Under the pieces are notes generated by a model. The model searched no databases. It worked only from the letters and a program-made list of their open reading frames with translations, and had not been told where the DNA came from. Shown here in pieces: positions 11,434 to 24,300 of a stretch of DNA of 64,000 nucleotides (positions within the stretch are counted from its first letter, which is position 1; each line of letters opens with the position of its first letter). Source of the stretch: Xiphias gladius. Its lineage: Eukaryota > Chordata > Actinopteri > Istiophoriformes > Xiphiidae. The position numbers and the translations under genes are program-made. The stretch covers positions 14,676,001 to 14,740,000 of the forward strand of contig NC_053416.1 in assembly GCF_016859285.1 (NCBI RefSeq), given 5' to 3'.

Positions 11434-14400
11434 TGCATGTATTCTTTCTAAGTATGGCCCCCGAGTGGCTTGCTCTTACCTGAGAGGGAGTCTCCACTCC
11501 CTGAAACTTGGAGCTCCGACTCTTGTCTGTCCTCCTCTCGCCAAAATACTCCAGACTGTCCTGGTGGAAATTAATGTAAGAAGGTAGTCTGTAGTTGCTA
11601 ATTCATTTACCCTTGTCGGAAAAAGTTTCAAACCTAAAGAGACGTACCTGTGCACTTTCAAACTGGTCACTGTCAATGAGCCAGGTGCACACCATAGTAC
11701 CTGTGCGTCCTGTCAAACAGAGCCCAATCATCATCACATTAAATAAGGCTTTTAGCTAGCCAGTACAGGGTACATTAAGAGTCAAAGTTACACACTTTCA
11801 ACGGCAACACACCAACATAGTGTCTTTGTTCAACTCAAACAATTCATTAAATGATGATGAAACATGTAGGGATCTTTGGCATCACCTTTCCCTCCTTTAC
11901 AGTGAATTGCAATAATGTTCTTGGGATCAGCAGACATCCACTCCCTCACGTTTGCTGTGTATTTCAGCATGTCCCTGAGACAGACAGTAGAACACACAAT
12001 GATAAAGACACTGAGATTAGCTGACAAAATATTGTACAAGTAATGCTCGTCTGTGATACATCCTGTTTCTGTATGTGTTCATAATACCTTATATAATGCT
12101 ATCCTGTTTCTGTTTTTGTATGTGTTCCGAATACTTTACAGAAGTGTTTGTGGTCAGTACACAGGCCTAGAACGACTGTGCAAATGTGGTGAAGATGTTT
12201 TTCATACCAATAACGCTCCATAATGCACTATAATAACAAGGTGTGAGCTCAAGTGCTTCAATATACAGTAATTACGAGCAAAAGGGGGAGGTGAAACCAA
12301 AAGGACACATCACAAAGGAAAACGCTACTTACTCCAAGGAGGGGACATTGTGGTCATCAATGAACACCCGCTCAACTCTGTAGTGGAAGAACTGGGGGTC
12401 GTAACCTTTCTCACCTGGGAACAAAAGATGATGCCGACATGTACTGTGTAACTCTATAGAGAGGCAATACAGTACATGTGGGGAGAGGAATCGCCAACTT
12501 ACTGCACAGGTTGTAAACTTTATAGTGGCCATCATGTTTAGCGTCCAGGAACCTGGCCACCTCCTGCACAGACAGAGGGGAGGAATGGGTTAAAGCACCT
12601 GCGGGGGTGGTATGAATTCTTCGAAGGCTAAGTTAATGGTGCATATGAATAAATTTATTTTGATATTAGTGTGTGCAATTATATCTAAAAAGTGAAGGAG
12701 GTGCACTCATGCATGTTGGGACAGATTTTAATGTGTGTGTGCACCCAAGTCTGGCCAGACTTACCCCGATTGGATTCCTGTAGAAGGACTGCTTCCCAGA
12801 AGAGGGGAAAGACATGGCGATGACACGGTCTAGAGATTCAGTTAAAGATACAAACAGATGTTCCACTTCTTAAAGGGTGTCATTTTTAGTGATCTCTTTT
12901 TGATGTATTTTCTGACATGCATGCATGGCGCTTCATACAGCATGTAACACCTACCTGTGACATAGGTAAGGTCAAGGTCAAATCCATCCTTCTGATAACG
13001 TCGCTTGTTCTCAGAAACCTGAGAAAAATAACAAGTCAAGGATCAGGAAGTGGTAGAAATCTTCTCTCTTATTGCCAGCCCGACTCCTACACAGCTGCAA
13101 TTCTCCAGAAGACTCCAACGCACTTTACTAAATCAGATAGTCAGAGTTTTTTGTGCCTCCATGGTGTGACCTTACCATCCTCCTGGTGACTTTCTCCAGC
13201 TCTTTCTTCTGAGCTGCCAGTCTGAAAACCCTCACCAGGATTATTATTCTCATGAAACGAAGAAACGTCAGCGCCCTGATGAAAAATGAATGAAAAAATA
13301 TATACTCATTCTAATCATTAAACTTCTTAATCGTATTACGTGCAATGAACTCAACATAATTATAAAAGGTATTTATATAAAATTACTGATAAGTATTTTT
13401 AGTTATCAGTATATTCTCAATATGGCTTATGAATGCAAAATGTTGCATGTTTTTTTATGTTGACGGCACTGATGATTATTCAGTCTAAGGTTAAACAAAA
13501 CTGAATTTTTAATGTAATTATCCTTACATTTTTGGTCTGCGTTGTAAAAAAAGTTTAGACAGGAGAAATGTGTATCACAATATCATTATTGAATTATAAA
13601 ATCTACTAAAGCAATACATTATTATTGCCTAGATCCTTGCAACACATTTACAGTAAGGAGAACTCCCATAGAGAAGGGAATTGTTTTGCCGTGTTTTGTG
13701 GTATTTTAAAGGGACCTACACCAGGATTCTCCATCTGGGCTTTTTTTTTTTTTTTTTTTAATTAAACAACAGTCTTAAATACCCTGCACCCCCAAACATG
13801 TGTTTCTAATCCTTCTGACTGATTGCACCTATGGTCAGACAGAAGCTAGACTGAGCTGTGCTGGGAATTATGTGATATCACCAAATCATGGACTAATAAG
13901 AAATGACAGAGGTGTAAACCGTACCACCCCAACAGGAGAGTGAGGGAGATGTCCATCAAGCACAGTTGTACACAGTCCTGAGCAGAGGATCATTATAAAT
14001 GAATCTCCAGTTAAGCAGAATTAAACCTAATCATTTTACACGCAAATTCAAATCTTCCTCCGGAGCTTCCAGAGCTCCCACGTACTGATATTATTCTTTA
14101 TCCACTACGAAGAAGTCAACTGTATGATTCATGTCCAGTAAGATTTCATGTGTGTAGGCTGAGAGTGCAGGGGACGGCAGGTACCTGGGGATGAGGCTGG
14201 CGCCTGACAGATCGGTGAAGGTGTAGATCATGGTGATCACCAGGGTGACCACCACAACACAGGCATCTACGATGTTCAGCTTGGAGCTGAAGTACACTTT
14301 GAACCTAAAAGGTGGCATGAGAAACTTAAGACGCTGTTGAGAAAACTGCCTAGATCACACAGTAACACACAGTATCAACTGACTTGGTTAGAGGATGGAC

Positions 14401-15494
14401 TGGATTTATGCAGTGACACTGTGCTAGTACTCTGCGTTTCCCAAGGACCAGCAGAATACATGCCATACATTTCCTGCCGTGCTTCCTCCTCATGACTTCC
14501 TGTTTAACAGCTAATCGCACTTGGTTTCTGCTGACACTGGGTTCCGGAAATGTTTGCATCACTCTGGGAAACATTTTATATTCTCAGATTCACAAGCAAG
14601 CCCCTCTAGCATGCAGGCAGTATAGTTTACAAGATGCTGCAATTAAGTTACAGCAACACCACAAACTAGGGCATTAATTAAACCAATTCTAACACAGTGT
14701 CAGCAAATAATTAACACGAAGAGCTTCGCAAACGTAAGATTTATTGCAAGGCTGTGGGGAATATAGAGGATGCATTAGATTGCACAAGTGTTGACACTGT
14801 ATCCACCCCTAATTTGTAATAAAAACATTTACATAGACTGGGGGAGGAGTTGCTGAGATCACCAAAATTATTCATGACTTCTTAAATCATGACAGAGTCT
14901 TAACTGCCATCAACACACGTGAAAAACGAGTGGTTAAATTATCTACACTACTGCATGTAAGGCCTTCCTTTCTCAACTCACCCTTCCACATAGACCCGCA
15001 GGAGGACGTCGACGAGGAAGAAGAAGGAGATGATGAGGGACACGGCCTCTAGGATATTTCCAACCTCTCTGCTCCTGGCCGGCAGTGAAAGGTCCACAAT
15101 CACCAGCACAATGTCCACTACGATCAGTATCACTCCAAATATACTGGAGGAAAAGACAGATAGCACCACCCACATGATCTTCATCAAAGAAAAGAACCAT
15201 CATAAGCAAGTATCACTCCAGGTTACCCAATATCTCTCCAAAAGAGTTCCCGAGACACACTCACCGAAATCCAAAGGACATTACAAAAGGCGTGATCTTC
15301 TTTCGGATACCGCTGCAAAGGAGGAAAAAGGGTAATGCTCGTCAGTGCAGGCAAGTGTGCTTCTGAACAAAGGGCTGTATACAACGTTGTCTGCAGTCTA
15401 AGCTGTTCAAAACTTACTGGTACATTGTGTCTGGCACCACACTCTCCTCCTTTCCATCATCAATCTCCACTCTAGCATCCTCCATCTTTGCCAT
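10068..15494 (-). CDS. tpte: voltage-sensing phosphoinositide phosphatase (VSP/TPTE)
   Basis: Membrane protein coupling a four-helix voltage sensor to a PTEN-like phosphoinositide phosphatase and C2 domain. Exons, 5' to 3' on minus: 15494-15418, 15312-15265, 15143-14982, 14304-14185, 13275-13176, 13018-12955, 12829-12765, 12563-12503, 12414-12333, 11974-11886, 11709-11648, 11560-11480, 10925-10820, 10720-10623, 10532-10437, 10341-10271, 10170-10068; 1485 nt, 494 aa, one frame. S1: [18 protein letters not shown]2: [21 protein letters not shown]3: [19 protein letters not shown]4: [20 protein letters not shown]. The linker [11 protein letters not shown] precedes the phosphatase. The P-loop HCKGGKGRTGT is intact (Cys285), so it should be active, unlike human TPTE. 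The start MAKMED follows a likely 3' splice site, so the 5' UTR is on upstream exon(s), perhaps near 16.2-16.6 kb. Confidence 0.95.
11378..11430. repeat. (TA)n microsatellite
   Basis: About 26 uninterrupted TA units in the VSP intron between the exons at 10820-10925 and 11480-11560. It ends in GCATGCATG. Confidence 0.95.
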
Positions 15495-17920
15495 GTCACT
15501 AATAGGTAGGCAGATAACATAGACTAACATCTTAGCCAAAAACCAAACAAAACCATGCAAAACAACAACAACGGTACCACATCCACACATAGAGCAACCG
15601 CTACAGTTCAATCATTAAATGGTGCTGTAGACGTTCACGTGAAAGATGAAAGGTTAATATTCCCGTGGAAAACGATGTTCCTCACCCATTTACACCTGAA
15701 TCCAACCCCGGACTGAAATGGACAGAGGACATGATGTGTCTGTCTTCCTTCTGGCTTTGCTCTGAACGTGTTGTCTCTGTGTGTGTCAAAAGTGCGAGAA
15801 GCTGAAAATGCCCTGTTCTGCATATTGCTGCATGGTTGCAATGTAGAAAAACAAAACAAAACAGGGAAGACAAGCGGAAAAAGCTTTGTGTCCTGTCCTA
15901 ATATATGCATCTGCTGGTGTCTGTCTTTAACATACATCCTGTCACTGTTGAAAAGTACGAGACACACACTTTTGTTATTAAAACTTCTGAGGCGCACTAA
16001 GGAGCTCATGCTTCCTAGAGCTAATTACAAAACGCCCGGTGTTTTGATTCGCCGTGAATGCAAAACCAGCTAGCAAGACATGGGCTAAATGTTCGAGAAA
16101 AGCCAAGTATCCGGGACTCATTTTAACCTCTGGTTAAAAAAAAAAGTAAACGACCAGCACGATTCAACAGGACAAACCTCGCGCTTTTCAGCTCTCATCT
16201 GTTCCCAGCGCCTTTCCTCAGTCCTTTCCTCTCGCCGACCGGACTGTTTGTTTACCCGCCGACACCAAATTTGCCCCCCCCCCCCCAAAAAAAAAAACCA
16301 ACAACCTTACTAAGCCCGCACCGCCCGCTTACCGTTAGGACTGTCATTCGTGAAACCATACGGGAGTTCGTCTTGTGACTTCTTGTGAAGGCGAAGGAAG
16401 ACGGTTCAAAGGTTAACCGGGTGGATTTTTTTTCCCTGCCCCATCCACCGCTCCTCATCGTTTTTTTTTTTTTTGCAAACGTAGCGGTTTCGGACTTCCT
16501 GGACTCAAGCAGAAAGCGCTCCCCCCGCGTTACTCTTTACTCTCCTCCTCGGGCCGCTTTCACGCCAGCACCGACTGAGCCTGGCCATAACCTTCCTGTG
16601 CAGGGCTACTCAAACGAGCTCTAACTTAAAAAAGTAGGCCAGCAGGCTGCCACAGCCCTCACATCTCCCTCCCTGTCTCTAACATCTGGGTTTGATTCAG
16701 AGCGCGTTACGAAACGCCGAAATAATCCGAAGTATGAGGGAAAAGTCCCAAGTTTGACTTTTTTTTGTGAAATTGGTAGATCATTATTATTACATAAGTG
16801 ATTATATTTGTTGAAACTGTATTTTTTTCAGCTAAATCTACACCACCTTGTCGAGTTTTTTGTCAGAGTTGTAGGGAAATCATGGATCAAGGCTAAAGGA
16901 GTTAAGAAACTGCAAACTGAGGCAGGTCAAAAGTTTCAAACAAAGCCATAAGCCTGCACTGGTACAAATAAACCGACCGACTGACCAACCAACCAACCAA
17001 CAAACAAACAAACCGACCGACAAACAAACAAACAAACAACAACAGAAACTTAAAACCAGCATAAAATTAGTTTGGCAAATGACACAATAAAGAAAAATAT
17101 AGCGTGGACACCATAAAAATTGTCAACATGTCAATAATAATAATTTTTAAAAAACTAAATTGTTGTACTGCATTTGTTTTTTTTCATCGCCAACAGTGCA
17201 ATAGCCACCAAGTAACACAGGAGGGAGCCCTACACCGCACACTGGCCTCTAAATATGCTGCTTTTCTCAGTTTGATATGATTGTGAATTGACTGATTTTG
17301 GGTCTTTTCTTATCTAAGTTAGATAGAAAAGGTAAACAATTTCCAGAACTTTTTAGGCTCTGGAAAGTTGAGACGGGCAAATTGTAAAGCATTTTGGTAT
17401 TTTAGAGCCTAGTTCTTATGATCTGTCTCAGCCCCACCTGTTGTCCATCTGCTGTTTCTTTTGGTGCTGACAACTGTTCCTCATTTTAGCCTGTCCTTCT
17501 TACCAGGTTGCTGGTACTTGTGAACCAATCAACAAAGTTGAGTTTTGTATTGTGTTTTGGGTTTTTTAATTTATTGTGTAGTCTTATTACGGGATTGTTC
17601 ACCCATATATTCTGTTGTTTTGTTATATATAAGGATGAAATTGATTCCAGTCATGACTAACACATGAAAATAGAATGCTTTGTTTGAATTCATTTGATAT
17701 ATTTCTTTTCAAAACAATAAGATGTCAAAAAAGAAAGAAAGAAAAAAATCCTCTGGTATGTAAGGAATGAATCAGCGCTGGGATCAGCTACACTTTCTGA
17801 ACACAAGAATTATTGATGGAGGGGAAAAAGGGCAGATCGGCTTGAATTCAGTGGCTGGCAAGGTTGGTCAAGTCTGGATCCCGTAATGTAGACCATGCAG
17901 AACCGGCCCAGCCTATAAAT
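15495..17920. other. VSP 5' region and spacer to fgl1
   Basis: No coding exon recognised. Contains a C-run next to an A-run near 16274-16299, a moderately GC-rich stretch at about 16,180-16,640 that may hold the VSP promoter and first non-coding exon, and a tetranucleotide tract at about 16,971-17,041. The two genes are arranged head to head. Confidence 0.5.
16971..17041. repeat. compound tetranucleotide repeat (ACCG/ACCA/ACAA)
   Basis: Interleaved ACCG, ACTG, ACCA and ACAA units over about 70 bp. Confidence 0.85.
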
Positions 17921-17923
17921 AAT

Positions 17924-18191
17924 ACTGACACATTTTAGAGGAAAAGAACACTGAACCAGGGGAAAACAACGGAAGGCATTGTGAAATTAAGGTAGGCTTG
18001 TGATGCAGTGATATTTCAAGTTCGAAGAATTTTAGATTCTTGACAAGTATCTGTTTACTTACAATCTTTAATATACACCGGATTTATAATTTTGGACTGA
18101 CATTGCAGCAGGGGACTTCTTCTCAAAAGTCATGCCAGTGTTGCTGTTGTTGGCTCTAGTGTGTCCCATGGCCTTTTCTACACAGTTGTCG
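17924..18191 (+). promoter_or_regulatory. fgl1 TATA box and 5' leader
   Basis: TATAAAT at 17924-17930 is followed at normal distance by a probable non-coding first exon with a donor at 17992 (AAG|GTAGGC) and an acceptor at 18107-18108. The second exon begins at 18109 and carries the ATG at 18132. A strong TATA box fits a regulated, tissue-restricted gene; liver expression is inferred from the family. Confidence 0.6.
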
Positions 18192-20497
18192 GTAAGTAAA
18201 TGATCCGACTCTTTAAGGGCTTCAGGATATGTTTCTCTTTTTGTTTTTATGTCAACAACGAAAAATGTGAATCTTTGTTTAAAAAAGTGTTAATTACAGG
18301 CTGGCTGCTAAAGAGCTGTCATTCCTGGAAAGGCCATTGCTAAACTCTGTTTCATAGATCCCTGCAGGGGCAGACTTATGCTTTTGCTGTCCTCTCTCTG
18401 GATGCCAGGATAGTATTAAAAACAAGGGTAGAAATGTCATGAATAACTTAAAACTTGTTCTCCTCATTTAAGGCTATAGACTCATGTGGGCCAGAGGTTG
18501 CAGCTCTCAAGCTCAGCATAAGGAAACTGGAGAAAAAACTCTTCATGACGACTTGGCAGGTGGAGCACTTGCAGATGCACAAATATTTCCGTCCATTTCA
18601 ACCTGCTGTACCTAATACTAAACCTGAAACCGACACAGCTGCTGTTGTAAACCACCACGGCAGTGGGACATTAGACAGTTCTTCCATGACACTGATGAAA
18701 CCACTTCCACCAGCAGGCAGTTTAATTGTGCATGACAAGGGTGAGAAAAGCTGACATTATGTCATCCTAATGTTGGGTGTTCATTTTAAGTAAAATTATA
18801 GTTATGTAGTTTACAATTACTTGACCATGCAACATGAAGTACAGTATATCATCAGTTACAATGGTAAGACCTTTTAAATGCTGTCTTAGATTGTTCTGAG
18901 CTGTTTGACAGACTGAGACCATCGAGTGGTTTCTACCGCATCAGACCCAAATTACACCAGGAGCCATTTTTGGTCTACTGTGACATGGAGGATGGAGGAG
19001 GATGGACAGTTTTTCAGAGACGCCGGCATGGAAAAGTTGACTTCAACAGGTATTTAAGCAGAGAATATATCCCGTGTACCGTTTGTGGGAAAATTATAAC
19101 TCTCAAAACCTTGCAAAGCCCAGCATCAGATTACAATGTAGGTGTTGATTGAGTTTACACAGCTGTTTCATTACATATAAACCATCTTCCTAATTCTCAT
19201 TTTAGAGACTGGGTCGACTACAAAGACGGCTTTGGGGACTTTAAACTGTGGAATGATGAGTTTTGGTTGGGGAATGAGCAGATTTATTCTCTGCTCTCAG
19301 AAGGTCAGCAATTTTTAAAATCCACGCAAAGAAATTCTAAAACCCAAATGTAATGCAATATAAGTTCCTGTATCACATATGCTTTCACATGTTTTATTTT
19401 ATTTTGAAACAGTCTTCTCTTCTGCCTGATTGGCTACTTATTTCTCAATGATTTCTTTGTCCTAAAGGTAAGAACCTAGTGAAGATAGATCTAATGGACT
19501 GGGATGGACAGAGAAGTTATGCATTTTATGAGAACTTCAGGATCACCAATGAGGCTGTAAGAAAAACAATTTTACAGTTCTTTTTCTGGGTCTCAGAAGT
19601 AACTACAATTCCCAAGAAATATTACTTGCTCTTAACGTCCATTCCAGGATAAGTATCGTCTCCAGTATGGGCTGTACAGTGGCCGAGCTGGAGATGCTCT
19701 GAAAGGTGGCGGGGGGATGGTGGAGCAGTGGTCTGCTTCCCTCAGCGGCATGCAGTTCAGTACTAGGGATCAGGTTGGTCATCCATCCCTTTTTACTGAT
19801 TCAAGATGGAATTTTTATGGTCCTAATAGCTGCCAGATTATTGAAAATGTGGAGATGATGACTGTGATAACGCTGATGACGGTGATTGACAGGACAATGA
19901 CCGCTACCTTCAGGGCAGCTGTGCCCAGGAGAATAAAGCGGGATGGTGGTTCAACAGGTAAGACCTTTCAAATTAAGCCGAGTCGGCGTTACCAATACTC
20001 TGTCAGATATCTTCCTTCTGTTTGATTGTTGCAAAAGCATTACCACTGGAACTGTGATGTCTTTTCTGGAAATGAGGTATGAGTTTCTGTCCTGGGTTTT
20101 GTTTTGCCTACTGAACCATGGAAAGAGCCGTACAGGTGAAGCTAAGGACACAGTTCTTTCCAATTTATTTTAAAAAATTGCTCTTGTTTAAAACAGACTT
20201 CTTCACGTGTAGCTGAGCACATGCAAAAGCTTTAAATAGATAAAGCAGAATCACTTCAATTTGTCTTATGGAAAATGTTACACCCTTAAAATTGTGAATT
20301 AACCTTCTATCTACAGATGTCATGCAGCCAACTTAAATGGGAAGTTCTACCGCAAAGGGAAGTACAAGGGCCAGTATGACAATGGTGTGGTGTGGGGGAC
20401 CTGGAAAGGCCTCTGGTATTCCCTTAGACATACCGCCATGAAGGTGCGGCCTCTGGTTTTCTTGGACTACATGGGCAGTGGAGCAGGGGAAATTTAA
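18132..20497 (+). CDS. fgl1: fibrinogen-like protein 1 (hepassocin-like)
   Basis: Secreted fibrinogen-domain protein; mammalian FGL1 is a liver-made mitogen and LAG3 ligand. Coding exons: 18132-18191, 18473-18740, 18890-19049, 19206-19303, 19468-19556, 19648-19773, 19893-19957, 20317-20497; 1047 nt, 348 aa. Signal peptide [17 protein letters not shown], then a short coiled coil starting [19 protein letters not shown] as in FGL1. A Ser/Pro/Thr-rich linker of about 60 aa follows, longer than in the 312-aa human protein. The fibrinogen domain begins DCSELFDRL and includes [17 protein letters not shown], a Ca-site-like [24 protein letters not shown] and [19 protein letters not shown]. Its four cysteines form the two usual disulfides. 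Assignment to FGL1 over other fibrinogen-domain proteins rests on the short coiled coil and small size. Confidence 0.9.
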
Positions 20498-20700
20498 AAA
20501 CAGCAGGCTTCCCAGTCCCTTGTGTGATACACAATGATGTTAAAAAACAAGGACAAAGACTGATGTCATGTTTAAAGTCTATATATTTTAATTTCTCGCT
20601 TTGCTTCATTATTTGAAACTATTACCAATGTCGATAGTACAGTATCTTCTGTTTTCCAGTAAGCTTTTCATTTCTATAAAGTGTATGATATTACTCAAAC

Positions 20701-20706
20701 AATAAA
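20701..20706 (+). terminator. fgl1 poly(A) signal
   Basis: AATAAA about 200 nt after the fgl1 stop codon. Confidence 0.6.
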
Positions 20707-20719
20707 ACAAGTAGCATCT

Positions 20720-21379
20720 CAGTCCTGCCGTGCTGATGTTTGATATTTGAGGGTCCTCAAACAGAGTCACAACTGGATACTACTGCTCTAACTTTTTCAG
20801 AAAACACATGAAAAATGCTTTGCTTAGATCACACATTCAAAATGTCCCTGAACAGTAAACCATATCATAGTGAGAGAACAGCATGACTTCGCAGCACAAT
20901 AAAAAGAGCACATTCAGCAGAACAATAAGACTAAACCAGTCTTCTCCAGTGTTTTGAATACTGTCATTGATGGAGCTTGTGTTTAATGGTGCATAAAGTT
21001 GTAGGTACAACTTCATTTTAAATTGTCTTATTATGCCAAACACTGTACCAGTAATTGATATACAAAGAAACCTCTTCCAAAAGTGTCCTGAATAGAGAGA
21101 AATTCTCTACAGTCATGACAGAAATACGTTTTGGTAAAAAATTTTCAAATAGAATAAACTTAAATATCTTATTTTTGCTCTCCTTCTCATAGATAAGCAA
21201 AGTCCCTAAATGTCTTATATGCGGTGCAATCTTCACCGATATGTGTGTCTGTGTTAATATTAGGTTAAAGTCACAGGAGTAGCAGAAAGGATTTAGGTTA
21301 GGAATAAATGTAAATGGCAATGGCGTTTCCACCCAGGTATAGTGCTACAATCCTGAGTGATCTACTCCTCCTCCCCATC
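20720..21379. other. fgl1-thsd1 convergent spacer / thsd1 3' UTR
   Basis: No coding sequence supported. Probably the thsd1 3' UTR on the minus strand, although no clear AATAAA was found on that strand. Confidence 0.5.
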
Positions 21380-24300
21380 TCATGATGAGGACAGATCTAG
21401 GTCCAACATCCTCTGTTCTGCTTCACTCAGCCTGTAGGGTGAGCCGGCACTGCTGCTGTATTCACCGGACATTGGCAGAGAGCGGCAGCGACCTTTCCTC
21501 TGCTCAGAGGACGATGCACTAAAGGTGGAGCTTCGCTGCCGCCCCTTGACCCCAGAGCAGGACTGAGCCTCCTTTAATTTCCGGGCCAGGATGTTCCTCT
21601 GGATAGGCGATGGGCCACGGCGGTTCCAGTTCTGCTCAGCCCGCTCTGCCCGATCCATAGTCAGCCGGTTCAATCCATGAGTATTGACAGGCCCCATGGC
21701 TGGACCCCCAATCCCTGAGATCACCTCTCTCCCTCCACCTCCGGGTTCACCACTCCTTTGCCTTTCCACAGCGCAACTGACGTCTCCTTTAGCACGTTTC
21801 TCAGATGCTGAAATGCTGTTTGTGTTGGTTCCTGTGTGTTTGAGTTCACTGTTGTGAGAAGGAGCAGCTGTCTCTATCCAGGGCTTCCTCCGGTCATTTT
21901 TCTGATGTCTGGATTTAGCCCACTCTGAGGCCCCATGCTCTGGAATGGGGTAAGAGAGGTATGGCTGTCTCTCCCAGACTCCTTTGTTCCAACAACTTCC
22001 TTCGGGAAGGGTCCGAGATCCCACCTGAAAAGGACAACGTATAATCTTTGTTAAACTTGAAAAAAGGTTTAAACAGACCTACACAAATCTGACCTACAAT
22101 ATATAGATAAACACATTTAAAGCTGGATAGGTGACCTGGGTCATGCTCCGTTCTCTGAAGTGTCTCGACTGTGCAGAGGATGGAGGCTGGGGTTTGGTGT
22201 CATTGAAACTGGAGGTCCGGCGGAAATTTGGATTCTTGTGATTGGAGTTTCCCATTCCTGCATCCGCTCCGCCTCTTATACCTGCTAACCCACTCCTCTC
22301 TACCATCTCCACCCAATCGGCAGTGTGGTCACGCCATTTTGAGCTGCCCCCACTAGCAGAGACAGGACCTAAGACCAGCTCCACTCTGGGACTCAGTCTG
22401 TCCAGCGTGACCCTCGAAGTCTGGGATGCTGGCTCAGAAAAGGGAGCTGCAATACGAAAATGGTTGTGGTTGGTGTCGTCCGGGAGGCCCAAAGGGAGGG
22501 GAGAATGAGCGAATCCAGTTTGTGTAGGAATCGGGGAGTTGGTGGGTGAAGCAGATGATTCCACCAAGGTGTCATGGACTGGGCTTGAAGAGACATGGTA
22601 CAGCTGTGTGGCCTCCTTTAACCCCTTCTTTTTCATTTCTTTCAACTGCTGCTGCGCCAGTCGGTACCTAGATAGTTAATGATAATTTATTTTCAGAAAC
22701 TGGGGAGTGACAGAATAAGTTTGATAATAATGTGGTATGTTTGATGAAAGTGAACAATATTCTAAACTTACCCAAATATTGGCGGCAACACCTTCTGACC
22801 TGTGGGAGACAGCCTTTCTGGGTCCTGTGAGAGAGGCATCACAAGGGTCTGTGAGAGAGGCTGACTGCCCAGGGAAGGCCTGTCTTTCTGGGCCACACCC
22901 ACACCCACGCTCCCTGGTTGGCCATGGCCATCGGACAGACTGGGTCTTTGAAGGCTGTGTCCGCAGATAGAGGCCTCATCGGACAGCTTGCGTCCCCCAG
23001 GGGAATGCAGGGAGCCTCTGCGGACAGAGCTGCACTGAGGGGTCTGGCAAAGCTTTCTCCACACAGTCACCACAACAGTAGCCAGAATCACAGCCAGGCA
23101 AAGGGAAATGCCAGCCACCATGACCATGTTACCACCTAGGGGTGAGACTTCGACAGGTAAAGGGGGGAGGGATGGAGGAGGACTGGGCAACACTGGGGAG
23201 GAAAGGGAGACGATATTGTAAATATGCTCAAGTATGCATGCTCTGCGGTTCATCTAGGATTTTATTTTCATTTTCTAGTCTAGAAAAGATTAGGGCATAG
23301 AGTGAGGACACAAGAAAAAAGGAGACAAGTGGTGTAGTGACTGACCGACACAGTCCTCCAGAGAGCAGAGGGACTGTTCCTTCAGCATGCCATTGCAGTG
23401 CATCCCTCCGACACTTGAGGGGAGCAAACACTCACGTACTCGTTCCCTCACCCCCTCCCCACAGCTCACACTGCAAACACTCCATGGCTGCCAGGGCCCC
23501 CATGACTCTGCAGAGAAAGGATAATCGAAAAATGGCTGATGAACGCATCCGTTCACAATCATTGATTACAAATGATCACACATATTGAGCCCCCTATGCT
23601 GTTCTCACCAATATTATCAGAGCCAGAAAAGTTTTTACAGTAATATGTTTATGTAAAGCTGACATTATTTTGAAGAAATAAAAATCCAGCGGAAAAGTAA
23701 CAATGCTGCAGATAAAAAGAAAATTTTGCACTTTTTGCTTGACTCAAAGAAAATGTCAGAGGAGAAATAATGCGAGTGTAACGAATTAGTAATTGCTTAC
23801 GAAAAATTCGATTGTGTATTTGTATATAAAATAACAGAATAATTACTTGTGGGCTGACGTACGTACTGTACAGTTTGCTGCATTGGAATGTGTAAGGGAA
23901 TGTATGAGAGTTAATATAGTGGCATGGCGTGTCAACTGCAGGTTCCACTGCCTATTTTCTGCATTGTGGTACCAAGCATCTGTTGGCACTGATTTCATGG
24001 TTTAATTTGATGAGGCTAAGTTGCCCACTGCATCCTTATAACATACTATAACATTTTCAGTGTAGTAGCTCTAGACCTGACCACATGCATAACCTGTGAT
24101 CTTGGTCATTACAGTTCACTATTTCACTCAAATCACTATTTCAGTCCTCAACGCCATAATAGTGATTAGTGATGTTTCTTTTCTCTTCTTAAAGTTTGAC
24201 TTTAATGCATAATAATGCACCATCAAACTGAACTGATATCACTTTGGACAAAGATCTGTCCTTATAGTGCTGCCATTGTTTTGTCATGATGCAATGTTTG

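Noticed and set aside
12060-12140. Imperfect local duplication around CCTGTTTCTG...TATGTGTTC
   Set aside because: Short (~30 bp), diverged, intronic, and with no further structure.
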